Program-made: the position numbers and the translations under genes
Assembly (NCBI RefSeq): GCF_000355905.1
Contig: NZ_APLF01000001.1
Location: 1 to 64,000, forward strand
DNA from: Psychroflexus gondwanensis ACAM 44
Lineage (GTDB): Bacteria; Bacteroidota; Bacteroidia; Flavobacteriales; Flavobacteriaceae
Length of the DNA stretch: 64,000 nucleotides
Direction of reading: 5' to 3'
Notes under the pieces: model-generated
The model's database searches: none
Told to the model about the DNA's origin: nothing
Seen by the model: only the letters and a program-made list of their open reading frames with translations
Part shown: positions 25,462 through 34,793 of the stretch, piece after piece
How positions within the stretch are numbered: position 1 is the first letter of the stretch
Layout: each line of letters begins with the position of its first letter

Positions 25462-26504
25462 TAGTTTACCGCGGGGCAATTACACTTATAACGCTTTCTA
25501 TCTTCACCAAAATCATATCCTAAGGTAATCTGATGAAAACCACCTGTAGAAATCACATTCGAATTGGTTTGGTAGGAATAGGTATAGGCTACCATAAACC
25601 GATTGTAATTGAAGCCCAGAAAAGGTGACACATACTGGAGCTTTTGAGACTCTAGATCAGAGGAGCCAGAAGCTGCAAAATCTATCCCATCCAGAGCGGC
25701 TCTATAAGATAGCCCGCCCCAAATTTGACCAATATTAAGTTGGTAATACGCCTTCGCATTGAAATCGATATTGGATTGATTGAGAGCTTCTCTATGCTGA
25801 AAAAAAACTGAAGGTTCAAATAACCAGCGCGATTCTGGTAAAGTAATGGTATAACCAACCGAGGTCAGGTATTGTCTTTGATTTTCATTTTCGAAGATTT
25901 CAGAAAAAACTCTACGCTGCTGTGGGAGCAGATTTTTGAAAGTCACATGTGCAAAAAAATTCAAAAAGAAATATGAAACTCCGACGTCTGTATTGAATAA
26001 GGTCTCGGAACGTTGAGACCCGTCTATGGCTGGGTCTGGATTCACTATAGTGTTTAGACCTGTTTGGTCGAAACGATCCTGAAGAATATTGGCACTAAGT
26101 CCAAAGGAAAGTTGGTGGAGATCTGCTGTAGATCTGGAAAACATTAAATGGTAAGCAAAAGTAGCAGTGACCCCCTGTTGTGAAAATCTTCCATTGGAGT
26201 CATTATAAAAAATCCCTCCAAGTCCTACTTTATCATTTACTCTTCCATTGAGACTTAAGGTTTGCAAACTTGGCGCATCCTTTACATCCAACCACTGCTG
26301 CCTAGCTGTTAACCTAACTTTATTGTAGTTTGAGGCTCCTGCCATGGAGGGGTGAACCAAATAATAGTTGTCTGTCAAATAATCTGAGTAAATAGGTAAA
26401 CTGGACCCTTGAGAAAAAGCAGTAAAAGAGAAAATAGAGAGTACTAGAAATGCTAAGCCTCTATTGCTTTTGGGAAAAATTAAAAAACAGGATTTAAAAA
26501 ACAA
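25458..26504 (-). CDS. PorP/SprF-family type IX secretion system membrane protein
   Basis: This 348-residue outer membrane barrel protein has a signal peptide (SIFSFTAFSQG) and the family start SLPIYSDYLTDNYYLVHPSMAG followed by RLTARQQWLDVKDAPSLQTL, each read as separate blocks. Such proteins are partners of type IX secretion, some anchoring SprB-like adhesins for gliding. No adhesin gene is adjacent here, so its cargo is not known. The last residues (KCNCPAVNY) contain two cysteines. It converges with murI. Confidence 0.88.
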   Translation of the reverse strand: MFFKSCFLIFPKSNRGLAFLVLSIFSFTAFSQGSSLPIYSDYLTDNYYLVHPSMAGASNYNKVRLTARQQWLDVKDAPSLQTLSLNGRVNDKVGLGGIFYNDSNGRFSQQGVTATFAYHLMFSRSTADLHQLSFGLSANILQDRFDQTGLNTIVNPDPAIDGSQRSETLFNTDVGVSYFFLNFFAHVTFKNLLPQQRRVFSEIFENENQRQYLTSVGYTITLPESRWLFEPSVFFQHREALNQSNIDFNAKAYYQLNIGQIWGGLSYRAALDGIDFAASGSSDLESQKLQYVSPFLGFNYNRFMVAYTYSYQTNSNVISTGGFHQITLGYDFGEDRKRYKCNCPAVNY

Positions 26505-26542
26505 AAGGATTTAAAAAATTTAGTGAAAAATGGTTTTCAACA

Positions 26543-26550
26543 CAAATATA
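26543..26550 (-). promoter_or_regulatory. Putative -7 box of the PorP/SprF-like gene
   Basis: TATATTTG on the minus strand fits TAnnTTTG, 38 bases before the start codon at 26504. No -33 TTG at a usual distance. Confidence 0.35.
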
Positions 26551-26634
26551 AATTTTAAACTATCATATTAATCGTCTATAAGATCAAATTATTAATAGGA
26601 GCACAAAGATGAAGCTTTGATTCTATTGTTTTTG

Positions 26635-26642
26635 TAGTTTTG
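26635..26642 (+). promoter_or_regulatory. Putative -7 box of the Nfu gene
   Basis: TAGTTTTG fits TAnnTTTG, with a TTG 15 bases upstream (26617-26619), slightly closer than usual. It lies 15 bases before the ATG at 26658, which supports that start over the ATG just inside the box region. Confidence 0.4.
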
Positions 26643-26657
26643 CATAAAAGAACGATC

Positions 26658-27566
26658 ATGCAGAATTACACGGTTGAAATTAAAACTACCAACAAACCCT
26701 CTATCCTTAAATTTGAATTTAATGAGTTTTTGACAAAACAGAAGGGTTATGAGTATCATAATATAGAAGATGCGATGAAGTCTCCAATTGCTTCTCAGTT
26801 ATTCTACCTCCCCTTCGTCAAAACAGTTTATATTTCTCAAAACTTTATTGCTATTGAGAAGTTTAATATTGTGGAATGGGCAGATGTTCAAGACGAAGTC
26901 TCGGAGCAACTCCTAAAACATCTAAATGATGGCGGTAAAATAGTCGATGAAAAAGAAGAGGACTCTGTCAACAAAGTTCCTGTAACCGTCTATGCAGAAA
27001 GTACTCCTAACCCTTCAGTGATGAAATTTGTCGCTAATAAAAAACTGGTGTTGGAGTCTGCCGAATTTAAAAGTATAGATGATGCAGAACTCTCTCCTCT
27101 TGCTCAAAAATTATTTCACTTCCCTTTTGTAAAAGAGATATTTATGGATGAGAATTATATCTCCATCAATAAATACGACATGGCAGAGTGGGAACTTATT
27201 ACCAACGAATTAAGAGGCTTTATAAAAGATTATATCGAGGAAGGTGGAAAGATTTTGGAATCTGGAAAAGTCCAATCTGGAAACACAGAGGCCCCATCTC
27301 CAAAAATTGATACGAGTAATCTTGACGATATTTCTAAAGAGATTGTACAAATCCTGGAAGAATATGTGAAACCCGCTGTGGCCAGCGATGGAGGAAACAT
27401 CATGTTTAAGTCTTACAATACCGAGTCAAAAGATGTGCAAGTCATTTTACAAGGAGCTTGTAGTGGCTGCCCATCCTCTACCATCACCTTAAAAAATGGT
27501 ATTGAAACTATGCTTAAAGAAATGCTACAGGGTAAAGTAAACAGTGTAACAGCCTTTAATGGTTAG
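26658..27566 (+). CDS. Nfu-type iron-sulfur cluster carrier with duplicated N-terminal domain
   Basis: This scaffold or carrier for [4Fe-4S] clusters has 302 residues from MQNYTVEIK. Two copies of the Nfu N-terminal domain (about 1-95 and 108-200; compare SPIASQLFYLPFVKTVYIS with SPLAQKLFHFPFVKEIFM) precede a C-terminal NifU domain with the cluster-binding CSGCPSS. The codons before 26658 overlap the presumed promoter, so I start at the second ATG. It converges with lpxB, overlapping its stop codon. Confidence 0.9.
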   Translation: MQNYTVEIKTTNKPSILKFEFNEFLTKQKGYEYHNIEDAMKSPIASQLFYLPFVKTVYISQNFIAIEKFNIVEWADVQDEVSEQLLKHLNDGGKIVDEKEEDSVNKVPVTVYAESTPNPSVMKFVANKKLVLESAEFKSIDDAELSPLAQKLFHFPFVKEIFMDENYISINKYDMAEWELITNELRGFIKDYIEEGGKILESGKVQSGNTEAPSPKIDTSNLDDISKEIVQILEEYVKPAVASDGGNIMFKSYNTESKDVQVILQGACSGCPSSTITLKNGIETMLKEMLQGKVNSVTAFNG

Positions 27567-28675
27567 TTGAAAGAATTAACAATCAATTCGGCGGTTTTAC
27601 GACTTGCCCCTACTCCGCCGAGTTTTGTTTTCAATTCTTTATACTCCTTCAGCAAGTCTTCCCGCTTCTGAAGATCTAAGACTTTATCCAATTCTTGCCG
27701 AAGCTGTTTGACGTTGAAATCACTCTGAATGAGTTCTTTCACTACTTCACGATCCATTATTAAATTCACCAACGAGATAAAACGCAAATTGACAATTTGT
27801 TTAGCAATTAAATAAGACACAGCATTTGCTTTATAACAAACTACTTCCGGCACTTCAAACAAGGCGGTTTCTAAAGTCGCAGTCCCCGATGTCACAAGAG
27901 CTGCATGAGATTGACTCAATAAGTTATAAGTGTCGTTTTCTATCAATTTCACTTCTGAATTGGATACAATCGACTTATAAAATTCTTCATCTTGGCTTGG
28001 TGCTCCCGCAATTACAAATTGGTAAGACGGATAATGTTCTACTACTGAAAGCATAACCGATAGCATTTTGGAAATTTCTTGCTTTCTACTTCCTGGTAAC
28101 AAAGCAATAATAGGTTTATCTTCTAACTTATGCTTATGCTTAAAGGTTTCAAAGCTGATATCTTTTCGTCTATCAATCTGATCTAGTAAAGGGTGACCCA
28201 CAAAATGAACCGGAAAATCATGCTTATTCTCGTAAAAGTCTTTTTCAAAAGGCAAAATCACATACATATGATCTACATCTCTTTTTATGGCTTTAATGCG
28301 GCTTTCTTTCCACGCCCATATCTGCGGAGAAATATAATAATGTGTTGCAAACCCTAATTCTTTAGCCCATTGAGCAATTCTCATATTAAAACCAGGGTAA
28401 TCGATAAAGATGATAGCGTCTGGTTGATATTCTAATATATCGACTTTACAAAAATTAATATTCTTGAAAATAGTTTTAAGGTTAGTAATCACCTCCCAAA
28501 ACCCCATAAAAGCGAGTTCTCTATAGTGTTTTACAAGTGTTCCCCCAACCTTGGCCATAAGGTCACCTCCCCAAAATCTAAAATTTGCAGAGGTATCTTT
28601 ATCTTGTAAGGCTTGCATTAAATTGGAAGCGTGCAGATCTCCAGACGCTTCTCCTGCTATAATATAATATTTCAT
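27563..28675 (-). CDS. lpxB: Lipid-A-disaccharide synthase
   Basis: This glycosyltransferase (GT19) joins UDP-2,3-diacylglucosamine and lipid X to make the lipid A disaccharide. The 370-residue protein has the N-terminal AGEASGDLHASNLMQAL, the segment YYISPQIWAWKESRIKAIK and LLPGSRKQEI, all diagnostic. It stands alone on the minus strand between nfu and yicC. Confidence 0.95.
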   Translation of the reverse strand: MKYYIIAGEASGDLHASNLMQALQDKDTSANFRFWGGDLMAKVGGTLVKHYRELAFMGFWEVITNLKTIFKNINFCKVDILEYQPDAIIFIDYPGFNMRIAQWAKELGFATHYYISPQIWAWKESRIKAIKRDVDHMYVILPFEKDFYENKHDFPVHFVGHPLLDQIDRRKDISFETFKHKHKLEDKPIIALLPGSRKQEISKMLSVMLSVVEHYPSYQFVIAGAPSQDEEFYKSIVSNSEVKLIENDTYNLLSQSHAALVTSGTATLETALFEVPEVVCYKANAVSYLIAKQIVNLRFISLVNLIMDREVVKELIQSDFNVKQLRQELDKVLDLQKREDLLKEYKELKTKLGGVGASRKTAELIVNSFN

Positions 28676-28776
28676 GAACTCAGTTTACCTATCTACAATA
28701 GCGAAATTACAATAAATTCAGCATTACTCCTTGGGGGAATGCTAACTTCCACCTTCAAAGTTCCTGTGGGATTTGT

Positions 28777-28784
28777 TACCTTTG
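28777..28784 (+). promoter_or_regulatory. Putative -7 box of the yicC-gmk-nadD operon
   Basis: TACCTTTG fits TAnnTTTG exactly, 24 bases before the yicC start. A -33 TTG at the usual distance is not seen. Confidence 0.4.
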
Positions 28785-28808
28785 CGTAACTTTTTTACAT
28801 AAGATTTT

Positions 28809-29675
28809 ATGATTCAATCGATGACCGGTTACGGTAAAAGCAAATTGGAAGTAGCTGGCAAAACTTTTGTGGCAGAACTCAAATCTCTCAATAGTAAGCA
28901 TCTGGATGCTAACGTAAGGCTCCCTTCAGAATTTAGAGAGCTAGAACTTCCCCTTAGAAATAGATTATCGAAAGCCCTAGGCCGCGGTAAAGTAGACCTA
29001 TCCTTACAAGTAGAAAAGCACGAAGCAGAAAGCTCTGCGAAGATAAATATCAAAGTAGTTGAGAACTATCTAACGCAACTCAAGCAGCTTCCAGTGACGA
29101 CTTTTAAAGACGACAGCCGTTTACTTCAAATTGCGATGTCAATGCCAAACGCTTTGAGTTCAGAAAAAAATGAGCTAGAAAAAGAGGATTCTGAAGCGGT
29201 GTATAAAGTTTTGGAAATGGCTTTAGAACAGATTAATCAATTTAGAACCGATGAGGGAGAAGTCTTAAAAAAGGACTTTGAGCTTCGCATCAATAACCTC
29301 ACAGAATTACTTTTAAAAGTGAAAGATATTGATCCTGAACGTATCGCTCACGTGAAATCTAGATTGCGAAAAGGCATTGAGGATCTAAAGGAAAAAGTGG
29401 ATGAAAACCGCTTTGAACAAGAATTGATTTATTACATAGAAAAATACGATATCACCGAAGAAAAAACAAGGCTAGACAACCATTTAGCTTATTTCAATAA
29501 AGCTTTAAACTCATCAGATTCTAACGGTAGAAAATTAAATTTTATCTGCCAAGAAATAGGACGAGAGATCAATACCATAGGCAGTAAATCTAACTTTGCT
29601 CCCATGCAAAAAGCCGTTGTCCAAATGAAGGATGAGCTGGAAAAAATCAAAGAGCAACTCCTCAACGTATTATAG
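28809..29675 (+). CDS. yicC: YicC-family endoribonuclease-like protein
   Basis: This 288-residue protein has the family start MIQSMTGYGKSKLE, the ELKSLNSKHLDANVRLP segment and the C-terminal GRKLNFICQEIGREINTIGSK, then NFAPMQKAVVQMKDELEKIKEQ. YicC in E. coli acts on small RNA; the role in Bacteroidota is not established. It starts a tight three-gene unit with gmk and nadD (gaps of two bases). Confidence 0.93.
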   Translation: MIQSMTGYGKSKLEVAGKTFVAELKSLNSKHLDANVRLPSEFRELELPLRNRLSKALGRGKVDLSLQVEKHEAESSAKINIKVVENYLTQLKQLPVTTFKDDSRLLQIAMSMPNALSSEKNELEKEDSEAVYKVLEMALEQINQFRTDEGEVLKKDFELRINNLTELLLKVKDIDPERIAHVKSRLRKGIEDLKEKVDENRFEQELIYYIEKYDITEEKTRLDNHLAYFNKALNSSDSNGRKLNFICQEIGREINTIGSKSNFAPMQKAVVQMKDELEKIKEQLLNVL

Positions 29676-29677
29676 GC

Positions 29678-30256
29678 ATGAGCGACTCAAAACAAGGCAA
29701 ACTCATTGTGTTTTCTGCTCCATCTGGATCTGGCAAAACCACTATTGTAAAACATCTCTTAGGCCAGGAAGACTTAAATCTAGAGTTTTCGATTTCTGCA
29801 ACCTCAAGATCACCAAGAGAAAATGAAGTCGACGGCAAAGATTATTATTTTATGGATTTGAAGGAGTTCAAAACCCATATAAAAAACGATGACTTCTTGG
29901 AATGGGAAGAGGTCTACAGAGATAACTTTTACGGAACCCTAAATGCTGAGATAGATAGAATTTGGGCCATGGGAAAACATGTGGTTTTTGATATAGACGT
30001 TGTCGGCGGTTTGGATATTAAACGCATTTATCCCGAACAAACCTTAGCAGTGTTCGTTGAACCGCCAAGTATCGAGGAACTCAAAATCCGACTTAAAAAA
30101 AGGAAAACAGAGTCTGAAGATCGCATTGCTATGCGAGTTGCAAAGGCCTCTATTGAAATGGCAACCGCTCCACAGTTTGACCATATCATAGTGAATGAAG
30201 ATTTGGATAAAGCTCTCGACGAAGCCTATCACTTGGTAAAAGATTATATTCAATAG
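29678..30256 (+). CDS. gmk: Guanylate kinase
   Basis: This enzyme phosphorylates GMP to GDP. The 192-residue protein has the P-loop SAPSGSGKTTIVKHLL, the GMP-binding SATSRSPRENEVDGKDYYF and the lid region. It lies between yicC and nadD with two-base gaps. Confidence 0.96.
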   Translation: MSDSKQGKLIVFSAPSGSGKTTIVKHLLGQEDLNLEFSISATSRSPRENEVDGKDYYFMDLKEFKTHIKNDDFLEWEEVYRDNFYGTLNAEIDRIWAMGKHVVFDIDVVGGLDIKRIYPEQTLAVFVEPPSIEELKIRLKKRKTESEDRIAMRVAKASIEMATAPQFDHIIVNEDLDKALDEAYHLVKDYIQ

Positions 30257-30258
30257 AC

Positions 30259-30840
30259 ATGAAAAAAGTTGGCCTTTACTTTGGGACGTTCAATCCTTTT
30301 CACATCGGACATTTGATTATTGCAAATCATTTGGCAGAGCATACCGAGATGGACGAGGTTTGGCTTGTTATTACTCCACAAAGCCCGTTCAAAAAGAAAA
30401 AAAATCTTTTAGAAAACCATCATAGATTAGAGTTGGTATATCGAGGTACAGAAGATTATGATAAGCTAAAGCCTTGCGATGTTGAGTTTAACTTACCTCA
30501 ACCCAGTTATACCTCCAAGACGCTAGCAGAACTTAAAGATTCGCATCCAGACTTAGATTTTTCTTTGATTATGGGCGAGGATAATTTGGTAAATTTCCAT
30601 AAATGGAAAAACTTCCAAAATATTTTGGACAACCATGAGATCTATATTTGCCCACGACTCACTAAATCTGACGTTCCTGAGCAGTTCCTGAATCATCCAA
30701 AAATCCATTTGACCACCACACCTCAAATGGAAATATCGTCAACGCTAATAAGGAAAATGATAAAATCTGATAAGAATATACGTCCTCTTCTTCAGCACAA
30801 AGTCTGGGAATATATAGATGAGATGAATTTTTATAAATAA
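30259..30840 (+). CDS. nadD: Nicotinate-nucleotide adenylyltransferase
   Basis: This enzyme adenylates nicotinate mononucleotide in NAD synthesis. The 193-residue protein has the nucleotidyltransferase motif FGTFNPFHIGHLII and the C-terminal ISSTLIRKMI. The yicC-gmk-nadD order is conserved in Flavobacteriia. Confidence 0.95.
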   Translation: MKKVGLYFGTFNPFHIGHLIIANHLAEHTEMDEVWLVITPQSPFKKKKNLLENHHRLELVYRGTEDYDKLKPCDVEFNLPQPSYTSKTLAELKDSHPDLDFSLIMGEDNLVNFHKWKNFQNILDNHEIYICPRLTKSDVPEQFLNHPKIHLTTTPQMEISSTLIRKMIKSDKNIRPLLQHKVWEYIDEMNFYK

Positions 30841-30962
30841 TCGGAAATTTGAGCTTGCTTAAAAGGTCTGCTAATCCAAAAGTAAATGTGATTATCTTTA
30901 AGATTCTTTAAATGAACTCTTGAATATAGAAATTAAGATATATAGACACTAAAACAAAACAT

Positions 30963-31964
30963 ATGACTAATCCGAATTTTGGCGTTATAGGTGGTGGAAG
31001 CTGGGCTACCGCAATCGTAAAAATGCTATGTGAAAATGTACCGCAAGTGAACTGGTATATGAGGAACAAAGAAGTCATAACCCACATTGAGAAAGAGCAC
31101 CACAACCCAAATTACCTTAGCGCTGTAGAGTTTGATCCAAAGCAAATCAAGTTATCCGATGATATCAATAAGGTCATACAGGAATCAGATTTTCTAATCT
31201 TCGTTGTCCCTTCAGCCTTTTTAAAAAAAGAACTGGATAAAGTCACGGTCAGTTTAAAAGACAAAATCATATTTAGCGCTATAAAAGGGATTGTTCCAGA
31301 ATCTCAGAGTTTGGTTGGGGAACATTTTCATAATGAATACGATATCCCTTTCGACAAAATTGGGGTGATCACTGGACCCTGCCATGCAGAAGAAGTTGCT
31401 TTAGAACGCCTTTCTTATTTAACCTTGGCCTGTGCCAACGAAGAACATGCCAATACCCTAGCAAAGTATTTAAGAAGCGACTATATAAAATGCAATATTT
31501 CTGAAGACATTATCGGTACAGAATATGCTGCTGTACTCAAAAATATTTATGCGATTGCTGCAGGAATTGCTCATGGCTTAGGCTATGGTGATAATTTCCA
31601 AAGTGTCCTGATGAGTAATGCTATACGGGAGATGAATCGCTTCATCAAAAAACGCTTTAAGTTGAAACGAAATATCAACGATTCTGCGTATTTAGGAGAT
31701 TTATTGGTCACAGGATATTCAGTCTTTAGCCGTAATCGCTATTTTGGAAATATGATAGGAAAAGGCTACACGGTAAAAAGTGCTCAAATGGAAATGAGTA
31801 TGATAGCAGAAGGGTATTATGCCACTAACTCGGCTTACGAAATCAGTAAATCTTACGGGAATAAAAAACCTAAAACTCCTATTATCAACGCCGTTTATAA
31901 AGTCCTATACGAGGGTAAAAATCCAAAAGAAGTCTTTGCCAAACTAGCCGATAAGCTAAACTAA
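30963..31964 (+). CDS. gpsA: NAD(P)-dependent glycerol-3-phosphate dehydrogenase
   Basis: This enzyme reduces dihydroxyacetone phosphate to sn-glycerol 3-phosphate for phospholipid synthesis. The 333-residue protein has the Rossmann motif GGGSWATAIVK, SAIKGIVPES, GPCHAEEV and the catalytic-lysine region EYAAVLKNIYAIAAGIAHGLG. It is 13 bases upstream of an EamA transporter gene. Confidence 0.93.
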   Translation: MTNPNFGVIGGGSWATAIVKMLCENVPQVNWYMRNKEVITHIEKEHHNPNYLSAVEFDPKQIKLSDDINKVIQESDFLIFVVPSAFLKKELDKVTVSLKDKIIFSAIKGIVPESQSLVGEHFHNEYDIPFDKIGVITGPCHAEEVALERLSYLTLACANEEHANTLAKYLRSDYIKCNISEDIIGTEYAAVLKNIYAIAAGIAHGLGYGDNFQSVLMSNAIREMNRFIKKRFKLKRNINDSAYLGDLLVTGYSVFSRNRYFGNMIGKGYTVKSAQMEMSMIAEGYYATNSAYEISKSYGNKKPKTPIINAVYKVLYEGKNPKEVFAKLADKLN

Positions 31965-31977
31965 CCATTACTTTACT

Positions 31978-32877
31978 ATGAATTCTATTTTAAAAGGAGG
32001 GCTCCTAGTCGCTCTTGGCGCTTCCTGCTACGGATTGCTTACTACTTTCGTAAAACTGGCTTACGAGGAGCACTACACTCCTTACGAAGTCACCTTTGCT
32101 CAGCTTATCATTGGCTTTATTGCTTTAGTTGTTTTAAATCTCTTTTTGAAGAAAAGTGAGCCTCCTATCAAGGACCCAAAACTGAGACGCAAGACTATTT
32201 TTTATCTCATCCTATCGGGGACGTCTCTTGGGTTTACCAGCATTTTCTATTATTTGGCTATTCAATACATTACTGTTTCTGTGGGTATTGTCTTGTTGAT
32301 GCAAAGCGTATGCATAGGTGTTGTTTTGGATGGAATTATCAATAAGATAAAGCCTACTAAAAGAAAGATTTTTTCGGTTATCCTTATTTTGATAGGTACT
32401 GTTTTGGCGGCAGATCTTCTTGTCGAAGAACAAGATGTCGATTTTGCAGGCATAGGATATGGCATACTTGCCGCTTTGTCTTATACGGTTACCATTATGA
32501 CTTCCAATAGTGTTGGGCTTCAATATCACCCTATTACTCGAAGCAAATGGATGATGCTTGGCGGGCTCCTTGTTGTGTCTGTGATTACACTTCCAGAACT
32601 TATAGAGTATATGGACTTTGGCATTTTTATGGTATGGGGGCCAATTCTCGCCCTATTTGGGACTATCTTACCCCCCTTATTTTTTACAGCAGGCATGCCA
32701 AAAATAAATGTAGGCCTAGGCGCCATCATTTCTTCCATAGAATTGCCTGTAGCTGTTTTGATGGGTTATTTTGTCTTACAAGAAGAACAAACCCTTTATA
32801 AATGGATTGGAATAGCTCTCATTTTATCATCTATAGTATTGATGAATTTGAGAAAAGTCAAAAAGGATCCTCTTTAA
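31978..32877 (+). CDS. DMT-superfamily (EamA) transporter
   Basis: This 299-residue inner membrane protein has ten predicted helices in two EamA repeats (starting GLLVALGASCYGLLTTFVKLAY and GIGYGILAALSYTVTIM, read as separate pieces). Family members export metabolites or amino acids; the substrate is unknown. It probably shares a transcript with gpsA. It ends three bases from the convergent pheS-linked gene. Confidence 0.85.
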   Translation: MNSILKGGLLVALGASCYGLLTTFVKLAYEEHYTPYEVTFAQLIIGFIALVVLNLFLKKSEPPIKDPKLRRKTIFYLILSGTSLGFTSIFYYLAIQYITVSVGIVLLMQSVCIGVVLDGIINKIKPTKRKIFSVILILIGTVLAADLLVEEQDVDFAGIGYGILAALSYTVTIMTSNSVGLQYHPITRSKWMMLGGLLVVSVITLPELIEYMDFGIFMVWGPILALFGTILPPLFFTAGMPKINVGLGAIISSIELPVAVLMGYFVLQEEQTLYKWIGIALILSSIVLMNLRKVKKDPL

Positions 32878-32880
32878 GAA

Positions 32881-33282
32881 TTAATCTGCTATAATTCCTT
32901 TAGAGTTTAATAAGGGTAAATCTACTACCGCTTCGGGTTTCAGAGAGAATTTTGGAAACCTGAAATCCTTATGTAGGAGCTTTCCCCCTAAAAAATAAGT
33001 CACCTGAAAAATATTATCTACCTCTAAAACATCGTCATGAAGAAACTCGAGTTTGGCGAACGAATTAGCGGGCAGAACGTCTAACTTCTTCCTTAGAATA
33101 GACGTTGTTTTGACATTGCTTTCCCCTTTGGAAACCACCAAAGCAGTTTCTAAAGCCTCGGTATTATCGTTGATGAGGTAAATAGTCCATTCGTCTATTT
33201 TAAAGATGGAATTGAACTCATAAGAGGCGACAATGTAGACGTTTTCTACTTTTGGAATAGCTCTGTCGATGTCTTTTTTCAT
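32881..33282 (-). CDS. Conserved hypothetical protein linked to pheS
   Basis: This 133-residue soluble protein has no signal peptide and no motif that I recognise. The sequence alternates hydrophobic and polar residues (VENVYIVASYEFNSIFKIDEW, FHDFR-like PKFSLKPEAVVDLP), suggesting a beta-sandwich. It lies ten bases after pheS, so it is co-transcribed with it. Function unknown. Confidence 0.7.
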   Translation of the reverse strand: MKKDIDRAIPKVENVYIVASYEFNSIFKIDEWTIYLINDNTEALETALVVSKGESNVKTTSILRKKLDVLPANSFAKLEFLHDDVLEVDNIFQVTYFLGGKLLHKDFRFPKFSLKPEAVVDLPLLNSKGIIAD

Positions 33283-33292
33283 GTTGAAAAAC

Positions 33293-34315
33293 TTACAATG
33301 ACGATTTAAACTGTTCTAAGAAGCGAACATCGTTTTCGTAAAACATACGGATATCTCCTATTTGGTAAAGCAACATGGCTATACGCTCTATACCCATACC
33401 AAAAGCAAAACCGCTATACTCTTTGGGATCTATATTGCAATTCTTCAAGACATTTGGATCTACCATCCCACATCCCATAATTTCTAGCCAACCGGTCCCT
33501 TTGGTAATTCTATAATCGGTTTCGGTTTCTAGTCCCCAGTAAATATCAACTTCTGCACTAGGTTCTGTAAAGGGGAAGTAAGACGGTCTTAATCGAATTT
33601 TGGATTTGCCAAACAACTCTTGTGTAAAGTAAATCAAGGTTTGCTTCAGGTCTTTAAAAGATACATTTTTGTCTATGTACAAACCTTCTACTTGATGAAA
33701 AATACAGTGTGAGCGTGCAGAAATATCTTCATTTCTAAAGACTCTTCCTGGAGAAATCGTTCGTATAGGAGGCTTATTGTTTTCCATATACCTTACTTGG
33801 ACGCTCGAAGTGTGAGTTCGCAGCAAAATATCTTTAGGATCGGTTTGGATAAAAAAGGTATCCTGCATATCTCGAGCAGGATGGTATTCTGGAAGGTTTA
33901 AGGCCGTAAAATTATGCCAGTCGTCTTCTATTTCTGGACCTTCGGAAACGTTAAACCCAATATTAGAAAATATGGTTGTAATTCTGTTTTTGACTAAAGA
34001 AATAGGGTGTCTTGCGCCAATTTCAAGCGGCTCCCCGGGTCTTGAAAGGTCGCCGTATAGTCCTTTATCTTCCATTTTTGAAGCAATTTCAGATTTCAGT
34101 TGCTCCACTTTTGCTTGAGCTGAAACTTTCAACTCATTTATCGTTTTCCCAAACTCTTTCTTTTGTTCATTAGGTACGTTTTTAAATTCAGCGAAAAAGT
34201 CATTCAAAATTCCTTTTTTTCCTAAAAACCGAATTCTAAATTGCTCTAATTCCTCTGTTTTATCCGTTGCAAATTGCTCAACTTCATCTATATACGCCTT
34301 TATCTTATCTATCAT
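33293..34315 (-). CDS. pheS: Phenylalanine-tRNA ligase alpha subunit
   Basis: PheS charges tRNA-Phe together with PheT. The 340-residue protein has an N-terminal coiled-coil, the class II motif 2 region [13 protein letters not shown] and motif 3 [14 protein letters not shown]. The pheT gene is not in the window. It is followed by a small hypothetical gene at ten bases. Confidence 0.96.
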   Translation of the reverse strand: MIDKIKAYIDEVEQFATDKTEELEQFRIRFLGKKGILNDFFAEFKNVPNEQKKEFGKTINELKVSAQAKVEQLKSEIASKMEDKGLYGDLSRPGEPLEIGARHPISLVKNRITTIFSNIGFNVSEGPEIEDDWHNFTALNLPEYHPARDMQDTFFIQTDPKDILLRTHTSSVQVRYMENNKPPIRTISPGRVFRNEDISARSHCIFHQVEGLYIDKNVSFKDLKQTLIYFTQELFGKSKIRLRPSYFPFTEPSAEVDIYWGLETETDYRITKGTGWLEIMGCGMVDPNVLKNCNIDPKEYSGFAFGMGIERIAMLLYQIGDIRMFYENDVRFLEQFKSSL

Positions 34316-34337
34316 GCTGTTTGGTAAAATGAATTGG

Positions 34338-34345
34338 CAAATTTA
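34338..34345 (-). promoter_or_regulatory. Putative -7 box of pheS
   Basis: TAAATTTG on the minus strand fits TAnnTTTG, 22 bases before the pheS start. No -33 TTG is visible. Confidence 0.35.
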
Positions 34346-34394
34346 GAAAAAATAAGCAGCATATTCCCCAGAAAAAATATTAATTACTGGCCTA

Positions 34395-34748
34395 CTATTC
34401 TATGTACTCTCGTTTAAGAAAATAAGATACCAAAGCTTCTTTCATCAATACCGTTTGTTCTCCTGCTTTTAAAACTGGAAGTTTTGAAATATTATTGAAA
34501 TGTGGCCAACCATCTTCATCAACGAAGTCAAATTCATAGAATCCATAAGGCTCTAGAAGTGTACAGATAGCGATGTGCATCAAATTAACTTTATCGTCTT
34601 TTTTAAATTTGGCTTGTGGCTTGCCCAACTCTTGCACACCTACTAAATATATAATGGCATCGAGCTCCATCGTATCTCCATCTGCGAACTGAGTGGATAG
34701 TCTGTTTTGTAGGGTTTCCCAACGTTTTTTAAGTAATTCATCTCTCAT
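34395..34748 (-). CDS. Conserved hypothetical protein
   Basis: This 117-residue acidic soluble protein has no known motif; the segments ELDAIIYLVGVQELG and FYEFDFVDEDGWPHF are distinctive. It resembles small proteins widespread in Flavobacteriaceae, judged from memory only. It is divergent from the CvpA-family gene, and its start codon lies four bases from a TACCTTTG box, so the transcript may be leaderless. Confidence 0.72.
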   Translation of the reverse strand: MRDELLKKRWETLQNRLSTQFADGDTMELDAIIYLVGVQELGKPQAKFKKDDKVNLMHIAICTLLEPYGFYEFDFVDEDGWPHFNNISKLPVLKAGEQTVLMKEALVSYFLKREYIE

Positions 34749-34752
34749 ACTA

Positions 34753-34760
34753 CAAAGGTA
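34753..34760 (-). promoter_or_regulatory. Putative -7 box hugging the start at 34748
   Basis: TACCTTTG on the minus strand fits TAnnTTTG and ends only four bases before the ATG, suggesting a leaderless or nearly leaderless mRNA. Confidence 0.4.
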
Positions 34761-34780
34761 AATGCTTTCATCGATTTGAT

Positions 34781-34788
34781 TATATTTG
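34781..34788 (+). promoter_or_regulatory. Putative -7 box hugging the cvpA-type start
   Basis: TATATTTG fits TAnnTTTG and ends five bases before the ATG at 34794, again suggesting a leaderless mRNA. It faces the box at 34753-34760 of the divergent gene. Confidence 0.4.
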
Positions 34789-34793
34789 GCGAC

